Positions 1 through 10,200 of a stretch of 64,000 nt of DNA are shown piece after piece. Under the pieces are notes generated by a model that did no database searches, was not told where the DNA came from, and saw only the letters and a list, made by a program, of their open reading frames with translations. Position 1 is the stretch's first letter. The number at the start of each line of letters is the position of its first letter. This DNA comes from Capsicum annuum (Eukaryota; Streptophyta; Magnoliopsida; Solanales; Solanaceae): NCBI RefSeq assembly GCF_002878395.1, contig NW_025855744.1, positions 872,813-936,812 of the forward strand, written 5' to 3'. The position numbers and the translations under genes were made by a program.

Positions 1-637
1 TTCGGATACCCTTATTGAGCACTCTAAGTAATAACCACCTAAGCCCGACATGATGGAAGTGGATGAGTCTGTTTATGAGTCAAGCATGTGCCATGTACGT
101 GTGAGATGTTTGTATATTCCTTGTTGTATGTGATGTATAAAACATGCCTGGTGTATGTATAAAGCTAAATAAAGGATGTAGGTTTAGGATATGATATAGG
201 CATTTCTTTGATAGCCTTGTTTTATACCCTCTTTTGACCTACCTTTGAGCCTAATGCTAGTCAACCACTTTGAGCCTTTTGCTTTTTCTTTAGCAGCCTC
301 ATATGTAGTCTAATCCCTTCTTTGATAGATCATAACTTAATCCCAAAGCTCGTAGGTTCTTTAATGAAAAATTAATTGAGTAAGGAGTTTGAGAAATAAA
401 AGGAGGAAAGGTGAAATTGAAGCCCCAAAGTGATAGTTATTGGTGTTCAAAAAGTTGTTATGTGTTACGGTGGGGAGTTGAGTAATGAAAAGAATAAAAA
501 TTTGTTCAAATTGAATGAGTTGTAAATAGAATACTCCTACCATAGTGTAAACTTAATAAGATGGAGTGAAAACAAAAGAATGGGGTAGACAAAAGTTGAG
601 TAATCTAGTTGTTAGAGTTGAATTGAATGTATAAAAT
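1..637 (+). mobile_element. 3' internal region of an upstream Tat/Athila-like unit (part 1)
   Basis: This stretch matches positions of about 8725-9655, the region between protease and 3' LTR of the downstream unit. Shared stretches include the AAGCCCGACATGATG motif near 43-58 (8747-8761 downstream) and the block around 290-640. Relative to the downstream copy, the segment holding the GGGAGGCAACCC motif is missing here, replaced by about 150 bp of different sequence. The piece continues at 4008-4509 after a nested solo LTR. It is non-coding, and I see no usable reading frame. The match is read directly; the family name is inferred from the gag and PBS of the downstream unit. Confidence 0.75.
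633..637. repeat. Left target-site duplication AAAAT (partner 4008-4012)
   Basis: The five bases AAAAT flank both sides of the 638-4007 LTR. The paralogous unoccupied site near 9645-9660 reads through without an insert, which supports this as a true integration duplication. Confidence 0.85.
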
Positions 638-3600
638 TGTAACACCCCGTATTTTCAGGCTAGTCTATAAACCGTTGTTCCAAAAGGTATAAGTTTTAAT
701 CTAAGTGATTTTCATGTGAATATAAGTTTCATATCTTTATACTAGTTTGTTAAATGCTCATGAGCTTAAAAACGTTCATAGATACCATTTAGAGCTAAGT
801 CGGGCTAAGATCCTTTGATTTGACCAAAGTTTGGTATTAGATTCTACAAGAATCTACTTTGAACGTGTATAAATTTTTATATACGTAGAATTTTGCATCT
901 TAATACCCACCAAATTGTAAATAATTGAATTAGATTTCCAATGATACTAATTTTGCCTAAATCTGATACCCGAGCAAAAAGTTATGGCCATTTTTGTGAG
1001 AGAGGCAGTAGCTGTGCATGATTAGCATGCAATGCGCGCTCTATCACACGCACCTAATTTCCAGGTTCTCTTTTCATGTTTTTAAGGGCAAAATGATCCT
1101 TTCTTTCACCCTAACTCATCCATAACAGATAATTAAAGCCTTAGGGAGCATTATTTACCCCTTTATCCATAATTTCTCTCTAAGCCTCCCTCAAGAATAA
1201 CCCTAATCCCCATTCAATATGTTCAAGACTTTATTAGAATATCTTTAAGAAAAAAATCAAGAATTTGGTTCCCTAATATAATAATCTCAATAAAAGCTTT
1301 CAAGATCATCTCTAAGGTTTTTAAAGTCAAGTTTTCTATATCAAATCAAGCCTATTAAGGTATGTGGGAGTTCATCCATGGGACCTCTTTCACCCATAGA
1401 GCCCAAAACCCCAATTTCAAGTTTTAAAGTCATAATCTTTACATTTTCCCATGAATTTTGCTTATATATTTTCATGAATCTCAAGCTTATGTCATGTTTC
1501 CATGAAATTGTTGGTGACATTAAACCTTACATGTTTGAATGGTATTGTTAGCTAAATTTAAACCCCAAATTGGTGATTTTAGAGGTGAAATCATGATATT
1601 ACTACTATTTTTAACTATTCCCATGCTTAGCTTTACAAGTGTTTGATGAAATGCCTATAAGAATGATTTTGAACAAAGGCTTACACATCACGTCCTTAGT
1701 GTTTTAGTTTGATTCCATGGTGGATGCTTATTCAAGATAATTAGAAATATTTCCATGTTTTAAATTCATCCTTTCCACATGTTGATCCTTACATGTTGTG
1801 ATGAAATGCCTATGTCCTATTTCAAGAGAATTATATGTAAATTCCCCCAATTCATGATTTTAGTTATGTAACCATGCTATGCTCCCATGTTTAAGATATT
1901 CCTATGTACAAGTCCATGTATATCAAGTGTTTGAAAAAATGTCTAAATGAATGTATTATTGGAAATCAAGTACTATTTTACTATTAAAGTCATGCAGTGT
2001 TTTACTTTTCATGCTATAGAGTCCTGGGGGTATTTAATACCCGAAAATCTATCTATTTACCTAGAGCTACAGTAGTTACAGAATAGTCTTAGTAGTGTCA
2101 CGAGCAGTAGTACTTAGTAATCAGTCACAGTCTCAATTTAGTAATCAGTTTAGAAACTCAGTAAACTCAGTCAATTAACAAAACTCAATAGTATTCCATC
2201 AGTTAGCAAAACCCAGTGAACTCGGTTTAGTTTAGTTAAATAGCACAATCAGTAATGGCTCAGTACAGCTTATTATAGTTTAGAAATCTATTCTGTGTCT
2301 ATTCAGTTGGGAGTAGAATTCAGCACCAAGTGAACCCAAGGATGAGGACTCACCTGCAGTTGAAGGTGTGATCCTTAGAAGTAGTCCTTGTGTTCTATAA
2401 CTACGTAGCTGGCATAGGTTGAGACATCAACCTGCTAGTTAAGGTTTGATTAGGTGTCTTACCTGCCAATTAAGGGTACCACCCCTCTCGTTCAGAGCAC
2501 CTACCAAATGAGCGTGACTCAGCACTTGTCTTTACCTATGGCACGGTAATGGCACCCTTCCAACTGGGGTTATAAGTTAGACCCTTATCCAATTGGATAG
2601 GGGTATGTCGATTAGATAACTACCTCCCACTGTTTTAGTTTTAGTCTCAGCATAGAACTCAATATAGTTCTACAGATTCAGGACTATTAGACACAATCAC
2701 CTAGCTTAGTATAGAACTCAGATTAGTTCTATAGAATCAGGACAATTAGAAATAGTCACCCAGTTATCAGTACCTCAGTTATCAGTAATCGGAGCTATCT
2801 GTCACTCAATTATCAAAACTCAGTATTCAGTCTCAGTTGCATCCTTAGTTACGGTCTCAGTTACAGTCCTAATTACAGTCTCAGATACAGTCTTAGTTAC
2901 CATCTTAGTTATAATCTCAGTCCTAGTCTCAGTCCAATCATTAGATTAGTAACTCTGTTCAATTTCAAGTTTGTTAGACCATAGCATACAATTATCAGTT
3001 ATTCAGTTATCAGTATTTTAGTACCTCAATTAATAGACTATTATAGAATTATATTATACGCTTGGTCTTGCATTCTCAAATAATATAGTTTTCATGAATT
3101 CATGCTCAATTTTTACATGTTACTCAGTCAGTCCTTACCTCATATGCATAATCTCTGTAGTTTTAGTCCAGTTATTCAGACTAAGTATAGTTCAGTCTTA
3201 CATACCCGGTATTCAGCTATCAGATATTCAGTTAATCAGATAGTTAGTATGTTTATCCATTCATGCTTAGTGAGATTTTATATTCAGATCCTCAGTTTAT
3301 GTCAGTGTCCATCATATTGTTTCAGACCCAGTATTCATACAGTATCCATTTTTTATCATATTAAAACTTTAGTTATACTATATCATTAAAGCAAGTTTAC
3401 AAAAACTAAGTGTAGATATTTATCATCTTATAAGAGAATGTTTGTCACTCATGCTTTAAGATACTTTAGTTTTTAGTTTATTCCAGCCTATTGGTGAGTC
3501 TACTTACACTTAGTGTGTATATTTTATGATTATGTATGAAATCAATTTTACTTATTGCATTCACCCCTACATACTCAGTACATTCTAGAAATATTGATCC

Positions 3601-4007
3601 ATATATATGTATATGTGCTACATTGTCTCTTAATGTAGATTCCAGCCAGCAGGTAATGAGTTCTCCTACTTTGGGATCTCCAGATAGTTTTAGTTTATGT
3701 ACAGCTCATTTAATTTTATGTGTATTGGTTAGTGGTAGTTGGAGGCATGTCCCACCTATCTATAGTTATTATAGTAGAGGCTTCATAAATGTCAGTTAGA
3801 GTCAGTCATGTATTATCAGATTGTAAATCTTTGCACGTATTGTATCTATTTTAGATTTTCAGTATGATTATGTTTCCGTATAGCAGAACAATTATTTATT
3901 ATGTTATAATAAAGTTGCTTAACAGCATGCTAGTTTATGGGTTATATTGGGATCACTTGTGTTCCAAGCATGGTGTGATGACTTGGGGGTTGTCTCGGGT
4001 CGTTATA
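638..4007 (+). mobile_element. Solo LTR, about 3.37 kb, Ty3/gypsy chromovirus type
   Basis: It starts TGTAACACCCCG and ends GGGTCGTTATA, a normal TG...CA LTR with the final CA changed to TA. Perfect AAAAT duplications flank it. Related LTRs in this window (51165-53441, 57813-60103) share its internal blocks in opposite orientation, for example the segment describing GGCACGGTAATGGCACCC near 2540. No PBS, internal gene or second LTR adjoins it, so it is a solo LTR left by LTR-LTR recombination. It is unusually long and rich in degenerate CAGT/TCAG repeats between about 2080 and 3330. No protein-coding capacity is evident; small frames at 3102-3389 and 3536-3799 look fortuitous. Confidence 0.85.
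2080..2960 (+). repeat. Degenerate CAGTYTCAGTTA-type short repeats inside the solo LTR
   Basis: The stretch is dominated by variants of AGTCTCAGTTACAGTC and CAGTTATCAGTA, most regular from about 2770 to 2940. The units are imperfect, with spacing near 12 bases. Similar CAGTT/ATCAG units recur at about 2990-3330. They account for the low complexity here and have no visible coding meaning. Confidence 0.7.
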
Positions 4008-4509
4008 AAAATGATGTATTAAAGCGCTTATATCACAACCCAAAAAAGACTAGTTGATCCTAAGTTTATCATTCTGATATTAGTAGAGTACTACACTAAG
4101 GGAAAGCCTATGGTTCATTATTGGTAACTTGTGACAGTAAGCGTAAATTAATTCTTCTACCCATCATGTTATAAAATACTTTTATGTGAGTGATTATGGG
4201 TAACTTTCTTATTGTGAGGGAACATATTTGATGAATGTGGGTGATTTGTTTGATGTCCTTGATTTGGAAAATATGCATGAGTTTTTCATTTAGATGAGTC
4301 AATTCTTGAGGCTAGGATGTTTTGGAGTAGTGTTCATGAGCTTTCAATTGTGTAAATAACATGCCTAGTGTAGAAACTTGCATTCTATGTAGTCATTATA
4401 GTACTAGCTTGAGTGTTTTTCATGTAGTATAAGTGTAGAGTATCCTTATCTTATAATGCTTAGATTAAAGGGTTGTTCGTGGATGAACAAGGATTTAAGT
4501 GTGGGGTGG
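4008..4509 (+). mobile_element. 3' internal region of the upstream unit (part 2), up to its LTR
   Basis: The sequence resumes after the solo LTR and matches about 9650-10200. It includes the shared run around CTACACTAAGGGAAAG (4088-4105; 9783-9800) and the stretch before the LTR. The downstream copy has about 55 extra bases after GTATTAAAGC. Together with 1-637 it shows that internal sequence, not flanking host DNA, lies upstream of the LTR at 4510. Confidence 0.75.
4495..4509 (+). other. Polypurine tract upstream of the LTR at 4510
   Basis: The purine-rich AAGTGTGGGGTGG lies directly before TGATGTTAGG, the LTR start. The same arrangement, slightly decayed, precedes the LTR at 10201. A polypurine tract primes plus-strand DNA synthesis in LTR retrotransposons. 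Its presence on the outer side of a 5' LTR is what marks the tandem arrangement. Confidence 0.7.
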
Positions 4510-6362
4510 TGATGTTAGGTGTATTTATACACTTTAGTATTACTCTTCTAGCTTATTTAGCCTTATTTTTATAGCAATTCGTGTGTTTTATATGTGTTGA
4601 TGATATAATTAAGCATCTAGGTGTCAAAGTACATGATTACAATGTCCAAAGTTGTTTTCAAAGAAGTTTGTACTTAATTGAGTCATTTTGAGTTCAATCG
4701 AGAAAGCTAGTTTTACTAGCTTAAGCTAGGTGTGTGTTTCTTTGGTTTCTTTGAATTTTAGTGTGCTTAAGGAGTTCCAAATATTTAAATGTGTGATCAT
4801 GTGTGGAAAAACTTGTATAAAATATGCAACATTCAATTAGAATGACCAAGAGTCAACAATATATTATAACTTGAAGTGGTTGAGACCAATACTTAGATTG
4901 AGCTTTTAGTTCGTCGTTCTAGTCGTTTTGACGTGTTGAACTCTAATGTATGGTGTTTTATGTTGTAGGATGCATGAGTAATTAAAGTGTATGATAAATT
5001 TATGAGGAAGAATCTGAAAATTAAAGGGAAAAAACACCACAAGGCTTGGATAAGATAATGGATGCTTAAACACTTAGCCAAAATTTTGACGACAATGTCC
5101 AGTGGCTGCCCACAATTACCATGCGACGCCTGCTCCCTGCATGCTTCCCTATCTTAGAATAATTGGATAAGTGCAATTCCAGTAGGTGCATGTGATATGC
5201 CCGTGACGCAGGATTCATTTTGGTGCAGATGCCTGTGATGCCCCTCCACTTTGGTGCTCTCATGCATGTGACACGGGTTTCATTTCATAGCTCCAATTTT
5301 GGACAAGTTTCCATTAACACACATATAGGGATTAGCATATACTATAAATAATATTATACTGCTCACATGGTTAGGTTTCTTGGAATCTTGGAATCTTTGA
5401 ATCATAGTGACTTTTTTTAATCCTACAAGGTTTAGGATTAGTTTATTATATATACACACACGTTACACAAGCTTGGACATGGAGGAATCTTGGACAATTC
5501 TTGGATAGCTGGGAATGTTTTGGAGCAAAGAGGCGGCTACTGCACAATATTTTAGGTTTTATCATTTTTTATTTAGCTTTTAATTATATCATAACATGTA
5601 TTCAATTATTTGGATCATGATTATGAATATTAGTGGCTAAAACTCCCTTTCTTGGGTTAAAGCCAAGAATATGAGTACTATTATTATGGATTGTTTTTCT
5701 TTTATTTTCATATCATTATTGGTTATTTGTTTAATCTTTATTTAATTATTTTAAGGATTGCCCACCCTTAGAATGCATGAATTGTCAACCTTGTGATCTC
5801 GGGAGAGGGAATAGGAAGATAGAATGTGGGGATAAACAAAGTAGGGTCCATATTCTTTTATGAAATAAGGAATACGAATTAGCATCTAGGAAAAGGATGT
5901 ACCAAGAAGCCTTACTTGATTTACACGTAGAATTATTGCTGAAAGAACTTAATTGGACTATTAAAGCGTCGCTCAATGATGTAGTTGTAATGTCCAAATT
6001 AGGTAAATGGTTAGAGGTCGGGAGACCATGATCATGAAATTAACCCTATGAATCAACAACCAAGATAAGTAAGTTAATGAATGATGTTCAATAACATAAT
6101 ATGATTGTTCAAAGATCTTTAACTCCGGGATTTAGTCCATTGATGTTTTCAAGACTTTTATTTTCCACACAGTTACATTATTTTAAATTATAATTTCCAA
6201 ACTCTCATTTTGGTTTCTCTTGCACTAATCTAATCTAAAGGGTGAATTAGAAGTGAATCATTGTTATATCAAATCCCTGTGGGATCGATACCAGGGTTTC
6301 TTGAAGACCACTTTACTACTTGATAGACCACGTACACTTGCGTGTGTGCTTAGGCGCTGTCA
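4510..6362 (+). repeat. LTR A of the Tat/Athila-like element, 1853 bp
   Basis: It begins TGATGTTAGG after a polypurine tract and ends CGCTGTCA five bases before the PBS. It aligns through its length with 10201-12578. Because internal sequence precedes it, it serves as 3' LTR of the upstream unit and 5' LTR of the downstream unit. It is AT-rich and non-coding. Confidence 0.8.
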
Positions 6363-6367
6363 TGTTT

Positions 6368-6386
6368 TTGGCACCGTTGTTGGGGA
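6368..6386 (+). other. Primer binding site, tRNA-Asp type
   Basis: TTGGCACCGTTGTTGGGGA follows the LTR end after five bases. It has the layout and most of the sequence of the TGGCGCCGTTGCCGGGGA-type PBS usual in plant Tat/Athila elements, which pairs with the 3' end of tRNA-Asp. It fixes the LTR end and the plus orientation. Confidence 0.75.
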
Positions 6387-6539
6387 CTTGTAATCTAGCA
6401 ATTGTTTTATATTTAGTTTTTCTTTTTCAATTTCTTTGGTGCTTATACACTTGGTCTTGGTTGTGTATTTGCAGGAAACAAGTTTACAAGGTTTTAACCT
6501 GGTAATGGATTAGGACTTGGTTGAACCAAGCTTCGAACC

Positions 6540-7570
6540 TGTGCAACTTTTCCATCAATGTAGGAGAGAAGCAATCCTACTCCCATAAATTCTGAAAATC
6601 CAAGAAGAAGTAGTTCCTGCTCAAATGGCTAAAGAACAAGTAGCCCGCAGAATAGTCAGAGAAGTGGTAATCCCACTTCCAACCAATTTGACCACCGCAT
6701 TTCAGAAGCTGGCAGCTGAGGTAATTTTGAGCTTAAACAGAATATGGTACAACTTTTGATAAGCAGTGGACAGTTCACATGGATTTTGCATGAAGATCCA
6801 CAGGTCCAGTTGCAAAATTTCATCAAAATTAGTGACACCTTCATTCCTACAAGGGTGAATATAGATTATGTAAGGATGACTTTGTTCCCCTTTTCACTAT
6901 TGGGGGAACCAAATAAGTTGTTGAATGCGGAGCTAAAAAATTCAATCATATCATGGGATGACATGGCACAAAATCCTCATCCATTTCTTTTCATCTGTCA
7001 AGACTGCAAGAATTCGCAGTAAGATAGTGTCCTTTAAATAGAAGCCAGATGAGAATATTTATCATACTTGGGAGTGCTTCAAGGCACTTCTTCGGGACTG
7101 TCCACACCATCAACAATCCAATGAGGTACTTGCTCATACTTTTGTAGAGGCTCTTGATCACAATAAAAAAATATTGCCAGATCCAGCTACAGGTGGTCAA
7201 ACTCTTGAGATGACATATGATGAGCTATACACTTTATTGAACCACATAGCTCAAGAAAATCCATAATGGCATTCAGATTTGAGGAGCACTACAAAAATAG
7301 TTGCAGGTGTATTAGAGGTTGATAAATTACTGCCATATCTGCTCAGATATCTATATTGCTAAATCAAATAAGCAGTCTGAAGTTGGGAGTAGCAAAACCT
7401 GCAGCTGCAGCGATATTCAATTCAATCAACCAAGTTGCAGGTGTGAAGTTTGCGATAATAATGGCCATTCATCAATTATGTGTGCTTCTGATCCTGAATT
7501 GATAATGTATGTGGGAAATGCTCAAAGGCCAACTTTTTGTAATGCCTACAACATGAAGTGGCAGAATTAG
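6540..7570 (+). pseudogene. gag pseudogene of the Tat/Athila-like element
   Basis: Gag forms the virus-like particle and binds RNA. The stretch 6744-7022 encodes a Retrotrans_gag-type segment (HEDPQVQLQNFIKISDTFIP, then FPFSLLGEPNKLLNAEL). After stops and frameshifts, an exact CX2CX4HX4C knuckle (CEVCDNNGHSSIMC) is encoded at 7442-7483, followed by an SDPE motif typical of this lineage. Several in-frame stops lie between 7020 and 7320 and around 7570-7700, so no continuous protein is possible. A start is not assignable: the upstream sequence (from about 6500) carries serine/asparagine-rich coding remnants but also stops. The protease pseudogene follows on the same strand. Confidence 0.75.
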
Positions 7571-7689
7571 CCATGGAACGAACAACAAATCAAATTCAAC
7601 AACCATAGGCACAAGGGAATCAGTCAACTAGAAATTTAGAAGAGATGATGAAGCAGATTCTAGCTAATCAAACATAGTTAGCGACAGGC

Positions 7690-8690
7690 ATAAAAAATTA
7701 GAAAGTGGTCATGAGAGGCTTAGAGTTACAGTTAGGGAAGTTATCACAAACATTAACTACTAGGACTCAAGGTAGTTTTCCAGAAGATATAGAGAATCCA
7801 AAACAAGTAATGAAAATCACTTTGAAGAGTGGTAAAGAGCTTTATGGAGAACCTCCCAAGGCAACAAAGGAGGTAGATGCCAATTCGAGTCCCAAATAGG
7901 TAAATGACATAGTTGCTAAAAAATTAATAAAGTCTAAGTACTCCAAATAAAAAGATGTTGAATAAGTGAAGAAGATCCCACAACTACCCTTTCCAGAAAA
8001 GCATATTAAGGCAAATGAGGATGCGTGTTTCAAGAAGTTCTTTAACATATTCAGAGAACTTTATATTAACCTTCCTCTTTTAATTGTTTTGTAGGGTATG
8101 CCCAAGTACTCTAATTATGTAAGGGATGTGGTGGCTAATAAATTTAATTGTAGGATTTAGAAGCGGTAGAACTCACTAAAGAGTGCAGTTTGGTGGTTAC
8201 TCAAAAGATATCAAAAAAGCTTAAGGACCATGGGAAGTTTACTCTCCCCATTCAGATTCTCAACAGTGAGGTGGTACAGGAACTATGTGATTTGGGGAAA
8301 AGTATCAACTTAATGCCCCTGTCTTTTTTTAACACATTGGGTTTGGGGAAACCTAGACCGAGCTCTGTACTACTACAGGTGGCAAATAAGAGCATAGCCC
8401 ATCTTGAAGGAGTGATAGAGGATTTTCTCATAAAGGTTGGTAAATTTATTATTTCAGTTGACTTTATTGCTCTAAATTTTTAGGAAGATGAATAGGTACC
8501 AATAATCTTGGGTTGTCCATTCTTTGCAACTGTAAGAGCATTGATTGATGTGAGAGCAGGTATGCTCACTATGAGGTTGGAGGATGAAGAGGTGGTCTTC
8601 AAAGTATACAAACCCCTAAAAACACTATCCCGCTATAAGGACTTATTCTTGATTACTATTATTTAAAGGGATAAGTGTGGAGTGGTTAGT
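7690..8690 (+). pseudogene. gag C-terminus and aspartic protease pseudogene
   Basis: The first part (7705-7899) is a gag tail with a leucine/glutamine heptad-like stretch and a serine/lysine-rich linker. The second (8190-8660) is a retropepsin-like domain: LCDLGKSINLMPL holds the catalytic Asp, but the usual DxGA is DLGK here. It is followed by VANKSIAHLEGVIEDFLIKV and ILGCPFF, all normal landmarks of the Tat/Athila protease. Stops at 8482, 8494 and several upstream break the frame. In autonomous relatives reverse transcriptase would follow; here the frame runs only into a short lysine-rich remnant near 8690-8840 and then non-coding DNA. Confidence 0.7.
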
Positions 8691-10186
8691 CCGCTAAAGA
8701 CCTCTTTGGACACCCTCATTAAGATCCCTAAGTCACAACCACCTAAGCCCGACATGATGCAAGTGGATGAGCATAAAAAGGATAAAGTTGAGAAAGTTGC
8801 TGACCTTGAGAGTGCACACTCAAGAGGTCAAAAATAAATAAGAAAATGGCCTTCAAGTGTGAGAAAAGGAATGAAGAAATTCAGCTAAGCCATAAGTTGG
8901 GTCGCGCTGCGACACTAAATCAGGCGCTGCTTGGGAGGCAACCCAAGATAAGTAGGTATGTTTTTCTTTTAGTTATTACTTAACATAGTTTTTGTTTTTT
9001 TGAGTCATATGTTGATAGGAAGTCTGAGTATCGAAAACCTGAGCTAAGGAGCATGGCGGAGACTAAGTGTGGGGTAACCTGACCCTCTTGATGTATAAAG
9101 ATGCTACTAGTTAGGCCTAGAGACCTCAGGGAGTATTTTTTATCTCTTACTTTTAAGTTCACATTAGGGATACAGTAGATTTTTAAGTGTGGGGTAAAGA
9201 AATTCCCAATTTTGGGCTCAATTTAAAATTTTTGTGTAAGATATTCTTGTTGGTGCTATTTTTGATTGCATGGTGACAGCCTTGTTTAGCCTTTAGCTTT
9301 TTCTTTTGCAGTCTCATATGCAGCCAAATCCTTTCTTTGATAGAGCATAACTTGATTCAAAAGCTCTTAGGAACTTAAATGTAAAATTAATTGAGTAAGG
9401 AGTTTGAGAAATAAGATGAGAATAGGAGAAATTGAAGCCCCAAAATGATAGTTATTGGTGTTCAAGAAGTTGTTATGTGTTGTGGCAGGGAGTTGAGTAA
9501 TGAAAATAATAAAAAATTGTTCAAATTGAATGAGTTGTGCATAGAATACTCCCACCATAGTGTAAGCTTAATAAGGTGGGATAAAAACAAAAGAATGGGG
9601 CAGACAAAAGTGGTGTAATCTAGTTGTTAGAGTTGAAATGAATGTATAAAGTGGTGTATTAAAGCTCTTAGGGAAAATAGTCACTATTCAACCAAAATAG
9701 TTTTCATCCATCCCTTAGCCTACATTACGACCCCGAAAAGACCCAATTGATCCTAAGTTCACCATTCTGATATTACTAGAGTACTACACTAAGGGAAAGA
9801 CTATGGTTCATTATGTGTAACTTGTGAGAGTGAGCGTAATTTGATTCCTGTACCTATCATGGTATAAAATGCTTTTAATTTTATGAGTATGGGTAAATCT
9901 CTTGTTGTGAGGGAACATGTTTGAGGAATATGGGTGATTTGTATGATGTCCTTGATTTGGGAAATATACATGAGTTTGCCACTTAAGAGAGTCAATTCTT
10001 GAGGCTAGGATGTTTTGGAGTAGTGTTCATGAGCTTTCAATTGTGTAAATAACATGCTTTGTGTAGAAACAGGGATTCTTATAGTCATTATAGTACTAAC
10101 TTGAGTGTCTTTCATGTAGTATAAGTGTAGAGTCTACTTAGCTTATGATTCTTAGAGTAAGGGTTGTTCGAGTATGAACAAGGCTT
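8691..10186 (+). other. Non-coding 3' internal region with GGGAGGCAACCC motif
   Basis: About 1.5 kb between the protease and the polypurine tract holds no polymerase remnant that I can recognise. At 8933-8944 is GGGAGGCAACCC, a sequence commonly seen near the end of the coding part of Tat/Athila elements and repeated in the other gag-protease element of this window (24654-24665, minus strand). A purine-rich AAGTGTGGGGTAA at about 9184 resembles the true polypurine tract. The second half matches 200-4509 of the upstream unit. Confidence 0.6.
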
Positions 10187-10200
10187 TAAGTGTGGAATGG
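10187..10200 (+). other. Polypurine tract before LTR B
   Basis: AAGTGTGGAATGG directly precedes TGATGTTGG, the LTR start. It differs by only two bases from the tract at 4495-4509. Confidence 0.65.

Noticed and set aside
3102..3799. Two plus-strand open frames in the solo LTR (95 and 87 residues)
   Set aside because: They lie in a low-complexity LTR region of CAGT-type repeats; no family resemblance.
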